NCBI GenBank assembly: GCA_018136815.1
Contig: JADDIW010000090.1
Coordinates: forward strand, 1 to 25,000
DNA from: Isochrysis galbana
Lineage: Eukaryota > Haptophyta > Isochrysidales > Isochrysidaceae
DNA: 25,000 bases
Direction: 5' to 3'
Positions 17,391 through 25,000 of the stretch are shown in pieces. The notes beneath the pieces were generated by a model, which was given only the letters and a program-made list of their open reading frames with translations, did not search any database and had not been told where the DNA came from. The position numbers and the translations under genes are program-made. Each line of letters starts with the position of its first letter. Within the stretch, counting starts at the first letter, position 1.

Positions 17391-17695
17391 TTACTCTTTC
17401 CACCATATACCTGTCATCGAACGCACTCTGACACTCTGACCAGATTCACAATCCTTGTACGAGGCCTCGAATACTCTAACAAAACCTCGCCAGCGCGTAC
17501 AAACCAAGCCTCCCGGGGCAGAAAGCCAAAAATCAAGGACACACGGGAACTTACTCAGTGCCCCGATCTTCAAAATAAGCGACGAAGGCGCCCTCGCGAT
17601 GAACACAAACTTGGCTGCTTCCGGCCTAGACCATCGCCGCCTGTGCTGGTTAGCCCGGGAATCGAAGCGGTGTCTGCTACAGTCAGCCCCCTCAC

Positions 17696-17999
17696 CATCA
17701 TCATGGGAGGAGGGGGGTAGCCGGGTGCCGGGGGGCAGGCGTGCGACGTCCGTCTGCACGTGTGTCACGCGGCGACCGTCCACACCAGCCTTCTCGGGCG
17801 TGAGCACCTCAAAGTGGTCCTCGAGGCGCCAGCCACCAAGGCCGGGCACGAACCAGCCGGGGCGCTTGTTGCCCACGGAGCGCGCACTCGCGGACCAGGG
17901 ATGGTAGAGAAACCCCTTGGCCCCCGCCCTCGCGTTGGGCGTCACCGGGCACATGAGGAGGGGGAAGACGTCGGGGAAGCGGGGGCGCAGCTGGCGCAT
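17696..17999 (-). CDS. Candidate exon of an unrecognised protein
   Basis: From an ATG at 17999 the minus-strand frame encodes about 101 residues that look protein-like: FPDVFPLLMCPVTPNARAG, GFLYHPWSASARSVGNKR, PGWFVPGLGGWRLEDHFE, VDGRRVTHVQTDVARLPP. GC at third positions is high. A GTGAGG donor follows directly at 17695-17690, and beyond it the frame loses this character although it stays open to 17391. The sequence before the ATG is C-rich and ends CGCTAG, so it could be an acceptor and this an internal exon. I do not recognise the family. Confidence 0.38.
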
Positions 18000-18545
18000 C
18001 TAGCGATCGCGGAGAGTCCCGGGGGAGGGACGGGGGAGGGGGGGGGGGGGGGCGGTGAGAGAGGGGGGGGGGGGGGGGCGTCAAATTTCAGGCTCGCTTG
18101 GGGGAGACGGTCTCGCATACGACCAGGGATTCTCGGTAGCATTTTCTAGCGTTTTCAGGGTCCAATTTTTGGACCCCAATTTTCTCTCGGGGTTCGTATG
18201 CGTAGGGTCTGAAAGAAGGTGTGGAAAACTCCAATTTTGGCGCTTCGGCAGTAAGGAGTTAAAGTACCTTATGGATGAAGAGCCTCCGTCCAAGCATTTC
18301 CCCTCTCTGTCTCTTGTTGTCGCGGGGATCGATGGGAGGAGCGAGCGCCCGCCGCCGCCCTCCTATCCGTATGTTATTTACTTTTGGGGGTACTCTACTC
18401 TACTCTACTCTACTCTTCAGTAGAGTAGTCTAGTCTACTCGAGAGTAGCAACTTGAGACCTTGAGGCGCCGCTTCTTTGCCTCCCAGCAAGAGAAGAAAA
18501 GGAAGGGGCTGGCGGGAGGGAGAGAAAGAACAGAGGAGGGGGGAG

Positions 18546-18610
18546 AGAGGAGAGGAGAGGAGAGGAGAGGAGAGGAGAGGAGAGGAGAGGTGGGGGGGGG
18601 GGGGGGGGAG
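18546..18610. repeat. (GGAGA)n microsatellite followed by a poly-G run
   Basis: About nine GGAGA units run without interruption, then a run of about 16 G. The repeat is just over 300 bp upstream of the start of the long downstream ORF. Confidence 0.9.
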
Positions 18611-18704
18611 AAGGTGCTCGCCTCTCTCCTCTCCCGCCCCGCCCCGCCCCGCCTCGCCACTCCCGCCCGCCCGCCCCCCTTACCCCTTCTCACTCCTACA
18701 CCCA

Positions 18705-18790
18705 CCTCCCACTCCCACTCCCACTCCCACCTCGCACTCCCAGCCCCCACTACCACTCCCGCTCCCACTCCCGCTCCCACTCCCGCCCTC
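18705..18790. repeat. (CCCACT)n-type pyrimidine-rich repeat
   Basis: Consecutive CCCACTC and CCCGCTC units with minor variation occupy this stretch directly upstream of the NT-C2 gene. Confidence 0.8.
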
Positions 18791-18917
18791 TCTCCTCCCC
18801 CTTCCCTCTCCTCGCCACCACTCTCTTTAGCTCTCCGTGCCCTGCCACCCTCCTGCAGCTCATTCTGCCCCTCCGGCTTACGCCTCTTCCCGCCCTGCCT
18901 CGGTTTTACCTCACACG

Positions 18918-21900
18918 ATGCCGGTCTCCCGCGGTTGGGCGCTGCCGGGCGCCCGCTCGCGCGTCTCAGGAGGCACCTTCAAGTACCACTTCATTGTGCA
19001 TGTCGAGCAGGTCACACTACGTGAGGGCGTCGTGCTCCCCTCCGGCGCTTCCCTTCGCGTCGCATGGAAGAGGGGAGAGAAGCTAGCTTCAACAAGAGAG
19101 GCTTCTGCCAACGGGACACTTGTGTGCTTCGACGAGTCGCTCGAGCTCGTTTGTACCATGTACCGCGACCAGTCTCCGAACGGCTTCGCGCCCAAGGACG
19201 CCTCCTTCACATTGCTTCAGCTGAGCAAAAAGGGCCGCTCAACGGAGACCAAGAAGCTCGGCAAGGCGAGTCTTGACCTCTCACAGTATGCGGCGGTTGA
19301 GCATGTGACACGTAGCACCGCCCTTGTACTGCTCCACGACGGCGTGCCGTTGGGCGACATTAAGCTCACCATCTCCTCGCGTTGGCTCAAGAACTATGCA
19401 CGTGTCTCTTGGGAGGAGTCCATCGTGTCCGACTCTGCATCGGATCGGTCGTCGGACCTGTGCTCCGACTATGGCTACTCAGAGGCATCAACGTCGTTCT
19501 CAGTGGCTAGCGGCTCCGGCTCTCTGGGATCGGACATAGGTAAGATGTCCGAGCTTGACACAGAGGATGAGGCGGAAGACCTGGAAAGAAAGACATCGCA
19601 AGGCATGTCAAGGAAGGTTTCCGCACTGCCAGCCATGGCACCCTCGACGGATTCAAAGTCTCAAGGCGCGTTTTCACGTGGGCTTGCCATGCTGCCTGGT
19701 CGCTCCGGCAAGGCCAAGCAGGAGGCTCTTGCTGCACGTTCCGCCCTTGAAGCCGCCGAGGCCACAGTAGCTGAGCTCGAGGCGCAACTCATAACTGCAA
19801 ATGAGGATGCTCTGCGCATGGGCAAGGAGGCACAACAGACGAAGAGCACGCTTGAGGAGACGATCTCGCTGCTCGAGGAGGAACTCGAGCAGGCGAAGCA
19901 GGAGCTCAGCCAGCGCGCTGAGCGCGCTGAGACCCAATGTGGCAGGCTAACGCAGGAGCTGTCGAGTGAAAAGGAAGCGAGCGAGAGGGCGCGCGAGGAG
20001 GCCGAAGGTGCAGCGGTGGTGGCTAACGAGCGGCTGAGCAAAATGGAAGTTCAGAGGAAGGAGGCGGAGCAGCGAGCCTTGACAGCTGAAAGCAAGATTG
20101 ACTTGCTAGAGGAGGAGCTTTCACGGGAGCGTGCATCCAGACAGGCCGCTCTGGCAGAGGCCAAACAGAGTTCCGCCGCCGAACTAGCAGCGACCCGTGA
20201 TGAGGCAGCGCAGAAGCTCGATGCCTTAGCTGCCGAGCTGTACGCGGCGCAATTGAGCGCTCAGGAAGCCACCAGAGCTGCCGCTACGGTGCTTGACTCG
20301 GAGCGTGAAGCTAGCCGTCGCGCTCTCGCCGACGCCGAGGCGGGAGCCATCGCGCAGGTCGCAAGCGTCGCAAGCTTGCACGAGGCGGCTCTCGCTGCCG
20401 CACAAGCCGAGACGGCTACCCTGAAGGCTCGCTTGCAAGCGGCGGAGGCCGAGCTGACTGCGAGACGGCAGGAATTAAACCAGCAGGTGCAGTTGACAAA
20501 GGCAGAAGTGGCAAATCCACGTTCAACGTCTGAGGGCGACATAGCCCAGAAGTCGATACTGGCCGACAAGGTGGCCAACCTCGAGGTAGAACTAGCGCGA
20601 GCGCGCACTCGCTACGAGGAACAACTGACTGCATCTCAGCAGGAGATGGAAGCAGCACGGGCTGCTGCTGAAAGCTCGCGGGCAGCTCTTTCGGGCCAAC
20701 TGGAGGCCCAGCGCTCAAAGCTGGAGGCGATGGCTCGTGAGCTAGAACTGGCGCGGAAGGAGGCTGATTCGGCACGTGCCGCAGCGGCCGAGCTGCAGAT
20801 GCAATCCGACTCGGCTAAGCTTGCCGCCCGTTCCGTAGCAACATTGCGCGACGATTCTGCGGCCGCCATCGCGCGAGAGGAGCGAGCAGCCCTCGCCGAG
20901 GCCAAGCGCAGCCTCGAGGACGAGATCTTAGGTCTCCAGCAGACGCTGCAACAAGAGTGCAAGGCTGCACGCGAAGCATCTGCGGCAGCTGCCGCCAAGC
21001 TTCTAACCGAGACGGATGCCGCCGAGACTGCTGCATCACGAGCGAGCGCGGCGGAGCGAGAGGCTCGCAAGTATGCCGCAGATTTGGCCAAGCTTCAACA
21101 AGCCAATTGCAGCTTGACTGCAGAGAAAGCGGCTCTGGAACAGGAGTTGGCTGCAATGCGGGCATCCACATCAGCTATACAAGTAACAGCGTCCTCCCAA
21201 TCCGACCCCAATCTGGCTTCCGTACGATGTGAGCTGGAGGCACAGCTCGCCGAAGCCCGGGAAGCTGGCCGAGATGCAATAATGATGGTTTGTCGGCATA
21301 TCTTGCGGGCGGAGCATGCCGCTGAGACAACTCTTGAGACGTTGCTGCAACGTGCGGCAATCATGGCCGCCTCTGCGGGGGAGTCTGGAGGCCACCGATC
21401 GACAGGCAAGAGCGGGGTTTCCACCCACGCGGCTGCTCTTTTCGCGGAGGGCAAGGCTGCCAATTCAGCTGGTGACCACTGGCGTGCCAGCCAACTTTTT
21501 GAGCACGCATACATCGCACACCCAAGGCTGGCATTCTTGTTGTCCGCTGCCAACATGTATGTGAAGCTTCACCAGCCCGAACTTGCAGCAGCCGTCTACC
21601 GATATGTGACAGAGCATGCAGATGCCTCGAGCAATGAGAAAGAGATGGCCGAGCGCAAGTTGGCCGAAGCCGAGACCGCACGGAAGCTGCTTGAGGACCG
21701 ACTTGCAAAGGTGCTCAAAACGCCCGTATCGCTGGCTTCGGCCGGAGAACGGATGGACGCTCACGAGTCCGGCAGCGACGACGATGACGACGATCCGTTC
21801 GCTTCGGAAGAATTGATTCTTGAGCGCAGGCTTTCCAAGCGTTTGGCAAGTTTTTTGGTCAACGGCTCGACAGCTGGCAACGATGGCTCATCCGCATCGT

Positions 21901-22256
21901 CGTTGGAAAGACAGCTCGAGAGGGCACAAACTGAGCTGCGAAAGGCTACACTGGCTAAGGCGCAAGTGCTCGCTGACAAGGCAGCGGTCGAGAGAGAGCT
22001 AGCGCAGCAGCACAAGCTCAATCGGCGCGCACGAGCCTCCCAGCTGGCGTTACAAGAGATCGCGACGGCACTCGAAGTAAAGCTTGCCGCACAGGCCGCT
22101 GATGCCCCCGCCGAGCTTCGCAGTGGCGACGAGATGATGCGCGTGGTGCTGCAAGAGCAAGCAGGGCAAATAGTTGAACTTCAACGCCGCATTGAGGAGC
22201 TCGAAGCCCAGCTAAAGTTTCACACTGGAGCGCTTGATATAGATGGAACTATGTGA
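18918..22256 (+). CDS. NT-C2 domain, long coiled coil and TPR-like protein
   Basis: The intronless frame encodes 1112 residues from ATG 18918; an in-frame ATG at 18837 would add 27 unconserved residues. Residues about 22-158 resemble the NT-C2 domain of the EEIG1/EHBP1/PMI1 group (KYHFIVHVEQVTLREG, SLRVAWKRGEKLAST, SFTLLQLSKKGRST, LGKASLDLSQYA, LGDIKLTISSRW), linked in animals and plants to membranes and the cytoskeleton. An acidic, Ser-rich stretch follows. A long Ala/Glu/Lys-rich coiled coil runs from about 260 to 770. Residues about 836-905 (AAALFAEGKAANSAGDHW, ASQLFEHAYIAHPRLAFLLS, AAAVYRYVTEHAD) look like paired TPR helices. A D/S acidic patch (ESGSDDDDDDPF, about 952) and two C-terminal coils complete it. 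A role as membrane-to-cytoskeleton or trafficking scaffold is inferred. Confidence 0.8.
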   Translation: MPVSRGWALPGARSRVSGGTFKYHFIVHVEQVTLREGVVLPSGASLRVAWKRGEKLASTREASANGTLVCFDESLELVCTMYRDQSPNGFAPKDASFTLLQLSKKGRSTETKKLGKASLDLSQYAAVEHVTRSTALVLLHDGVPLGDIKLTISSRWLKNYARVSWEESIVSDSASDRSSDLCSDYGYSEASTSFSVASGSGSLGSDIGKMSELDTEDEAEDLERKTSQGMSRKVSALPAMAPSTDSKSQGAFSRGLAMLPGRSGKAKQEALAARSALEAAEATVAELEAQLITANEDALRMGKEAQQTKSTLEETISLLEEELEQAKQELSQRAERAETQCGRLTQELSSEKEASERAREEAEGAAVVANERLSKMEVQRKEAEQRALTAESKIDLLEEELSRERASRQAALAEAKQSSAAELAATRDEAAQKLDALAAELYAAQLSAQEATRAAATVLDSEREASRRALADAEAGAIAQVASVASLHEAALAAAQAETATLKARLQAAEAELTARRQELNQQVQLTKAEVANPRSTSEGDIAQKSILADKVANLEVELARARTRYEEQLTASQQEMEAARAAAESSRAALSGQLEAQRSKLEAMARELELARKEADSARAAAAELQMQSDSAKLAARSVATLRDDSAAAIAREERAALAEAKRSLEDEILGLQQTLQQECKAAREASAAAAAKLLTETDAAETAASRASAAEREARKYAADLAKLQQANCSLTAEKAALEQELAAMRASTSAIQVTASSQSDPNLASVRCELEAQLAEAREAGRDAIMMVCRHILRAEHAAETTLETLLQRAAIMAASAGESGGHRSTGKSGVSTHAAALFAEGKAANSAGDHWRASQLFEHAYIAHPRLAFLLSAANMYVKLHQPELAAAVYRYVTEHADASSNEKEMAERKLAEAETARKLLEDRLAKVLKTPVSLASAGERMDAHESGSDDDDDDPFASEELILERRLSKRLASFLVNGSTAGNDGSSASSLERQLERAQTELRKATLAKAQVLADKAAVERELAQQHKLNRRARASQLALQEIATALEVKLAAQAADAPAELRSGDEMMRVVLQEQAGQIVELQRRIEELEAQLKFHTGALDIDGTM

Positions 22257-22549
22257 CTTCGCTTGCTGTCATATTGACGTCTTTCTCGGGTTTTCATGAT
22301 GAGCTGTTGGTCCAAGCTTGCCGCGCTTATCGTATGGCAGTGCTATGCATCGAGTTAGTGATTTTGGCGATGGGTGATGCACGTTGCAACTAGATGCAGC
22401 AAAAGGGTAAGGCGAGGGTACACCAAGCAAGGGGTTGGCCACAACACGGCACTGCCATAATGGCAATGAAACTCACTACTTACACGTTGTTTTCGGTGTG
22501 CATTGTGACACATCGAGGTATAGATCGAGCTTGAGGGCCGCCGGTGACA
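22257..22549 (+). other. 3' flank of the NT-C2 gene
   Basis: Non-coding sequence after the stop codon, with no clear polyadenylation signal of the AATAAA type. No gene or repeat recognised. Confidence 0.5.
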
Positions 22550-23670
22550 CAACCTACTTTTAGAGTAGGGGCCACAACTAACTTTATAGTCAGTTGCCAT
22601 GGAGCGCGCCGCCGCTCCCCTCCTCTCCTCCGGGCCCCCCGCCGAGGGCGGCCCCCCAGCCCCCATGGAGCAGTCGCTGTCGAAGCGACCGCGCCCGCCA
22701 TCAGAGGCCGAGCAGGTGAGCGCGACCCGCGTCGCGCCACACGGCCCGTGGCCCCGGCCACACCACATACAGCAGCCATGCTGGCCCCCCACATGGGGGG
22801 CAGCAGACTGCAGGAGCCAGAGCAGCAGCACCAGGCAGGGACCAGCCGCACTCCTCTGGGCATGCCTTATGGCAGAGGCCCCTCCCAACCTGGCAAGGGC
22901 CGCGCCGCCTCGGCGGCGCGACCCGCGGCCGGGTGGCCCTTATGGGCACAACACCATGACAGACTGCCTGGCGCTTGAAAGCACCCTACATCTCAGACCT
23001 CACAACACGGGAACACCAGCCACAGCACCCAAACCCAGCCATCCTACAGAGCTAGAGCCTCTGCCTTCTCACACACGCACCCTCACGACACCACTAACTC
23101 CCACCCCGCCCGGGCTCATCCCTCAGGAACCAGACTCTGAAGAAGAAAGCCAACAAGCAGACACTGACGCAATCTATGACCTCTCCTTCAGCCAGGCGGG
23201 CGACCTGGTGCTCCACGAAACAACAGTCTACGCGGCCATCATTGAGCTCCTACTCGAGCTTGAGGGCGTCGACCCCGAGCCGGACTTCTGGTCACGCTCC
23301 CTGCGGGGCCCATGGCACATAGCAGTAAACGAGGACTGCGCACAACAATTTCAGGCCCGCTATGGGCTTCAAACCACCATCCGAGTCCACCAAGTTGACG
23401 TCGCGGTCCAAATCAAAATCGAGACGATCGAGAACAAAATCAGCAAGAAGGGCACCTCATCACGGAAGGCGCTGTATGAGGCCCTTCAAGATGTCGCAGC
23501 CCACTTCGTAGTGGAAGCCGACGGCCTAGCGCAAGCCTCGAAAATCACACTGAGCACCCTGGTCAAAGCAGTGGAGAAAGAAGGGCTCACATTTCTGAAA
23601 GGGAACCGCGAGCGTATGAAGCTCGAAGGTGAGTCGGGCACCTTCGTGTCCAAAGTGCCATTGGGGGGTC
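22550..23670 (+). mobile_element. LINE 5' half, truncated on its 3' side
   Basis: It begins CAAC with a perfect 6-bp terminal hairpin (CCTACT at 22553-22558, loop TTTAG, AGTAGG at 22564-22569). A short leader and ORF1 follow. Similarity to the LINE at about 1146-1680 is strong, notably GCATGCCTTATGGCAGAGGC and GGTGGCCCTTATGGGCACAA. The element stops being LINE-like at a C run (23673-23692), and another element starts at 23762. No endonuclease or reverse transcriptase remains, so the 3' part is lost. Confidence 0.78.
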
Positions 23671-23768
23671 TTCCCCCCCCCCCCCCCCCCCCGTGGGACC
23701 AGCATACGGAGTGCGCTATGGGGATTCGTATTCGTTCCGTACGCTATCTATGGAGATTCGTCAACTAA
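22599..23768 (+). pseudogene. LINE gag-like ORF1, C-terminally truncated
   Basis: From ATG 22599 the frame gives 389 residues, of which about the first 355 are LINE-derived. The N-terminal third is Pro/Arg/Ala-rich and low in complexity. The central part carries the family blocks YAAIIELLLELEGVDPEP and GPWHIAVNEDCAQQFQARYG, shared with the fusion protein at 1158. It continues beyond the point where that protein was deleted (VDVAVQIKIETIENKISKKG, then KALYEALQDVAAHFVVEADG), so it shows what the other copy lost. The last about 35 residues read through a poly-C run and foreign sequence. No known domain such as an RRM or zinc knuckle is seen in the surviving part. Confidence 0.7.
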
Positions 23769-24578
23769 GTTTATACTTAGTTCGCCCATGGGGGGCACGA
23801 GCCACCCCCTCTCTAGCTCCACTCCTCCCCTGCCATGGGCAGGAGGAACCACCCGCATGCTCCTACCATCCTAGCATGCCTGATGGCTTGCCGGCTTGCC
23901 AGGAGCACACTGCCATGTTGACCCACTCTCTCACTGGCAGGCTCGCCCCATTCGCCCGCCCTGGCCTATCGTGGCCAGCCCATCGCTCCAACCCCAACCC
24001 CCCCTCCCCCCTTGGTCCACAGGCAGACAGGTGAAAGGTGGGGAACCAGAGGCGCCGAAGCGCAAACGAGGGAGAAGCAGCTGGGGAGGCCATCAGGGAG
24101 GCCATGGCCCAACCCCAACCTGCCCTCTGCCCCCTCAGCTGGCATGACTGATGTCGCAAGAAGCAGTCGCAGAGAAAAGTGGACACGGGGCGACGGCGGA
24201 AACCACTCGGAAACTATGGAAACAAGGAGGAAACTAATGGAACGAGAAGGGGGCGGGCGCTGGAGGAAAGGAGGGAACCGGCGAACGCGGGAGACTCTCC
24301 GACCCTCTCTAGCCAAGGGAACAAGGAAACGCCGCGAAGACATGAGAGAACGGAAGGAAGGGATCCGGCTGCGGGTCGTATGCGCGGGAACCCAGGCGGG
24401 AGGAGAGGGGAGGAGCGGGGTGTGGGGGAGACACGCTCTAAAGATAGAGCGCGCGGCGGGATAGGGGAGGGAGGCAGGGCGCGGGAAAGTAGGCACGCTC
24501 TAAGGGTAGAGCGTGCGGCGTGGTGCGGCTCCCTTTATCCACGACACTCATTGTCATTCTTTTGACTTCTATTATTAT
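23762..24578 (+). mobile_element. Non-autonomous retroelement, copy D
   Basis: It starts with CAACT and a perfect 8-bp hairpin (AACTAAGT, loop TTAT, ACTTAGTT). A second hairpin TCCT-CC-CCTGCC/GGCAGGAGGA with a 2-nt bulge follows at 23823-23847. The block GGCAGACAGGTGAAAG..GAGGGAGAAGCAGCTGGGGAGGCC to CCCCCTCAGCTGGC parallels copy A in order. The right half is unrelated to copies A and C and holds two further hairpins. It ends in ATTATTAT, like copy A. No target-site duplication was found, and copy B begins 13 nt later. Confidence 0.72.
24434..24516. repeat. Two related stem-loops, about 60 nt apart
   Basis: CGCTCTA-AAGA-TAGAGCG (24434-24451) and GCACGCTCTA-AGGG-TAGAGCGTGC (24493-24516) are direct copies of a perfect stem with different tetraloops, each followed by GCGGCG. 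They lie in the unique right half of copy D. Confidence 0.75.
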
Positions 24579-24591
24579 GAAGTAGAAGTAG

Positions 24592-25000
24592 CAACCTACT
24601 TTTGTAAGTGGGGGTCAATGGGGGCCTCGCGCCCCCCTCTCTCCATCGCGGACACCCCCCGGGGTGGGCCCGTACATTCAACCTCAGCCACTGCCCTCTG
24701 GCAGGGGCAGGGCAATCATCATTCTGGCCCAGACCCCTAGTGGGCGAGGGCCGCGAGCCGCACTCCCAGGCCCGCATGGGCCAGCTCTCGTACTGACTCC
24801 CCCCCCCATCCCTGGTCGCCAGACAGACAGGGGACTCAGGGCGGCACCCAAGGCCCAAGGCCAGCGAGGCGAGCGAGGGAGAGGCAGGGGGGGCCAGGGG
24901 CTGAGCCCCAGCCTCCACTGCCCCCTGAGCTGCCCCTACAGGCCCTCTGGGCGCCCCTGAAGGACCTCTGAGAGCAGGCCGTGGCGCGCCGCATGGCGAC
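24592..25000 (+). mobile_element. Non-autonomous retroelement, copy B (continues past the window end)
   Basis: It matches copy A from its first base at roughly 90% by eye, including the 5' hairpin (CCTACTT, loop TTGT, AAGTGGG) and the second hairpin (CAGCCACTGCC/GGCAGGGGCAG, two mismatches). Same orientation as copy A. The window ends about 410 bp into it, so its 3' end is not visible. The 13 bases before it, GAAGTAGAAGTAG, may be its left target-site duplication. Confidence 0.85.

Larger units (their letters stand above)
18000..18917. other. Upstream region of the NT-C2 gene, simple-repeat rich
   Basis: Long G runs occupy 18024-18078. A (TACTC)n tract at 18391-18415 pairs with TAGAGTAG just after it. 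(GGAGA)n covers 18546-18590, followed by a G run to 18609. C-rich CCCGC and CCCACT repeats fill 18640-18790. No gene is recognised; the right end probably holds the promoter and leader of the downstream gene. Confidence 0.6.

Noticed and set aside
18461-19024. Plus-strand ORF of 187 codons before the NT-C2 gene
   Set aside because: It is a translation of GGAGA, poly-G and CCCACT simple repeats and overlaps the true gene in another frame.
19661-21764. Several long antisense ORFs inside the NT-C2 gene
   Set aside because: They are shadows of the Ala/Glu/Lys-rich coiled-coil coding sequence and carry no recognisable domain.

Overview
This window looks like nuclear DNA of a GC-rich, intron-containing microbial eukaryote. 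Supporting signs are genes split by short introns (about 85-190 nt) with GT-AG ends, a non-LTR (LINE) reverse transcriptase, a U6 snRNA-like sequence, and an ER cargo receptor of the SURF4 family. A unicellular alga (haptophyte- or stramenopile-like) fits the mix of FkbM methyltransferase, plant/bacterial-type bestrophin, four-EF-hand protein and long GC-rich simple repeats. That placement is inference; nothing here fixes the taxon.

Layout. 1-450: two families of short tandem repeats. 439-1077 (minus): the C-terminal half of a phage-type DNA-methylase-like protein that stops where a LINE begins. About 1080-4510 (plus): a LINE whose gag-like ORF1 is fused in frame to its reverse transcriptase by an internal deletion. 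5467-6896 (plus): a three-exon bestrophin-family anion channel. 6934-7220: a LINE 5' fragment and an antisense U6 snRNA-like sequence. 7436-8389: a complete non-autonomous retroelement (copy A) with a 17-bp target-site duplication. 9080-9987 (minus): a five-exon four-EF-hand protein. 10244-11027: a dispersed-repeat copy and an interrupted ORF. 11512-12310: a LINE fragment with CCCH fingers and an endonuclease domain, joined head-on to a truncated FkbM methyltransferase (12310-12703, minus). 13462-14296 (minus): retroelement copy C with its own 17-bp duplication. 15037-16516 (plus): a six-exon SURF4 gene. 16564-17999 (minus): two unrecognised candidate exons. 18918-22256 (plus): an intronless NT-C2/coiled-coil/TPR-like protein. 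22550-23670: a LINE 5' half. 23762-24578 and 24592-25000: retroelement copies D and B.

The most unusual signal is the retroelement family. Copies A, B, C and D, and the 5' ends of two LINE copies, all begin with CAA(C) followed at once by a short hairpin. The stem sequence differs between copies but the pairing is kept. A second, longer GC-rich hairpin lies about 75-100 nt inside copies A-D. This suggests a structured RNA 5' end shared by an autonomous LINE and shorter elements that probably depend on it. The host genes (anion channel, EF-hand protein, SURF4, NT-C2 protein) are separate transcription units with no operon logic; the intergenic space is dominated by these elements and by simple repeats.

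All coordinates and exon joins were read by eye. Splice sites were chosen by GT-AG rule, reading frame and family resemblance, without alignment software or transcripts.
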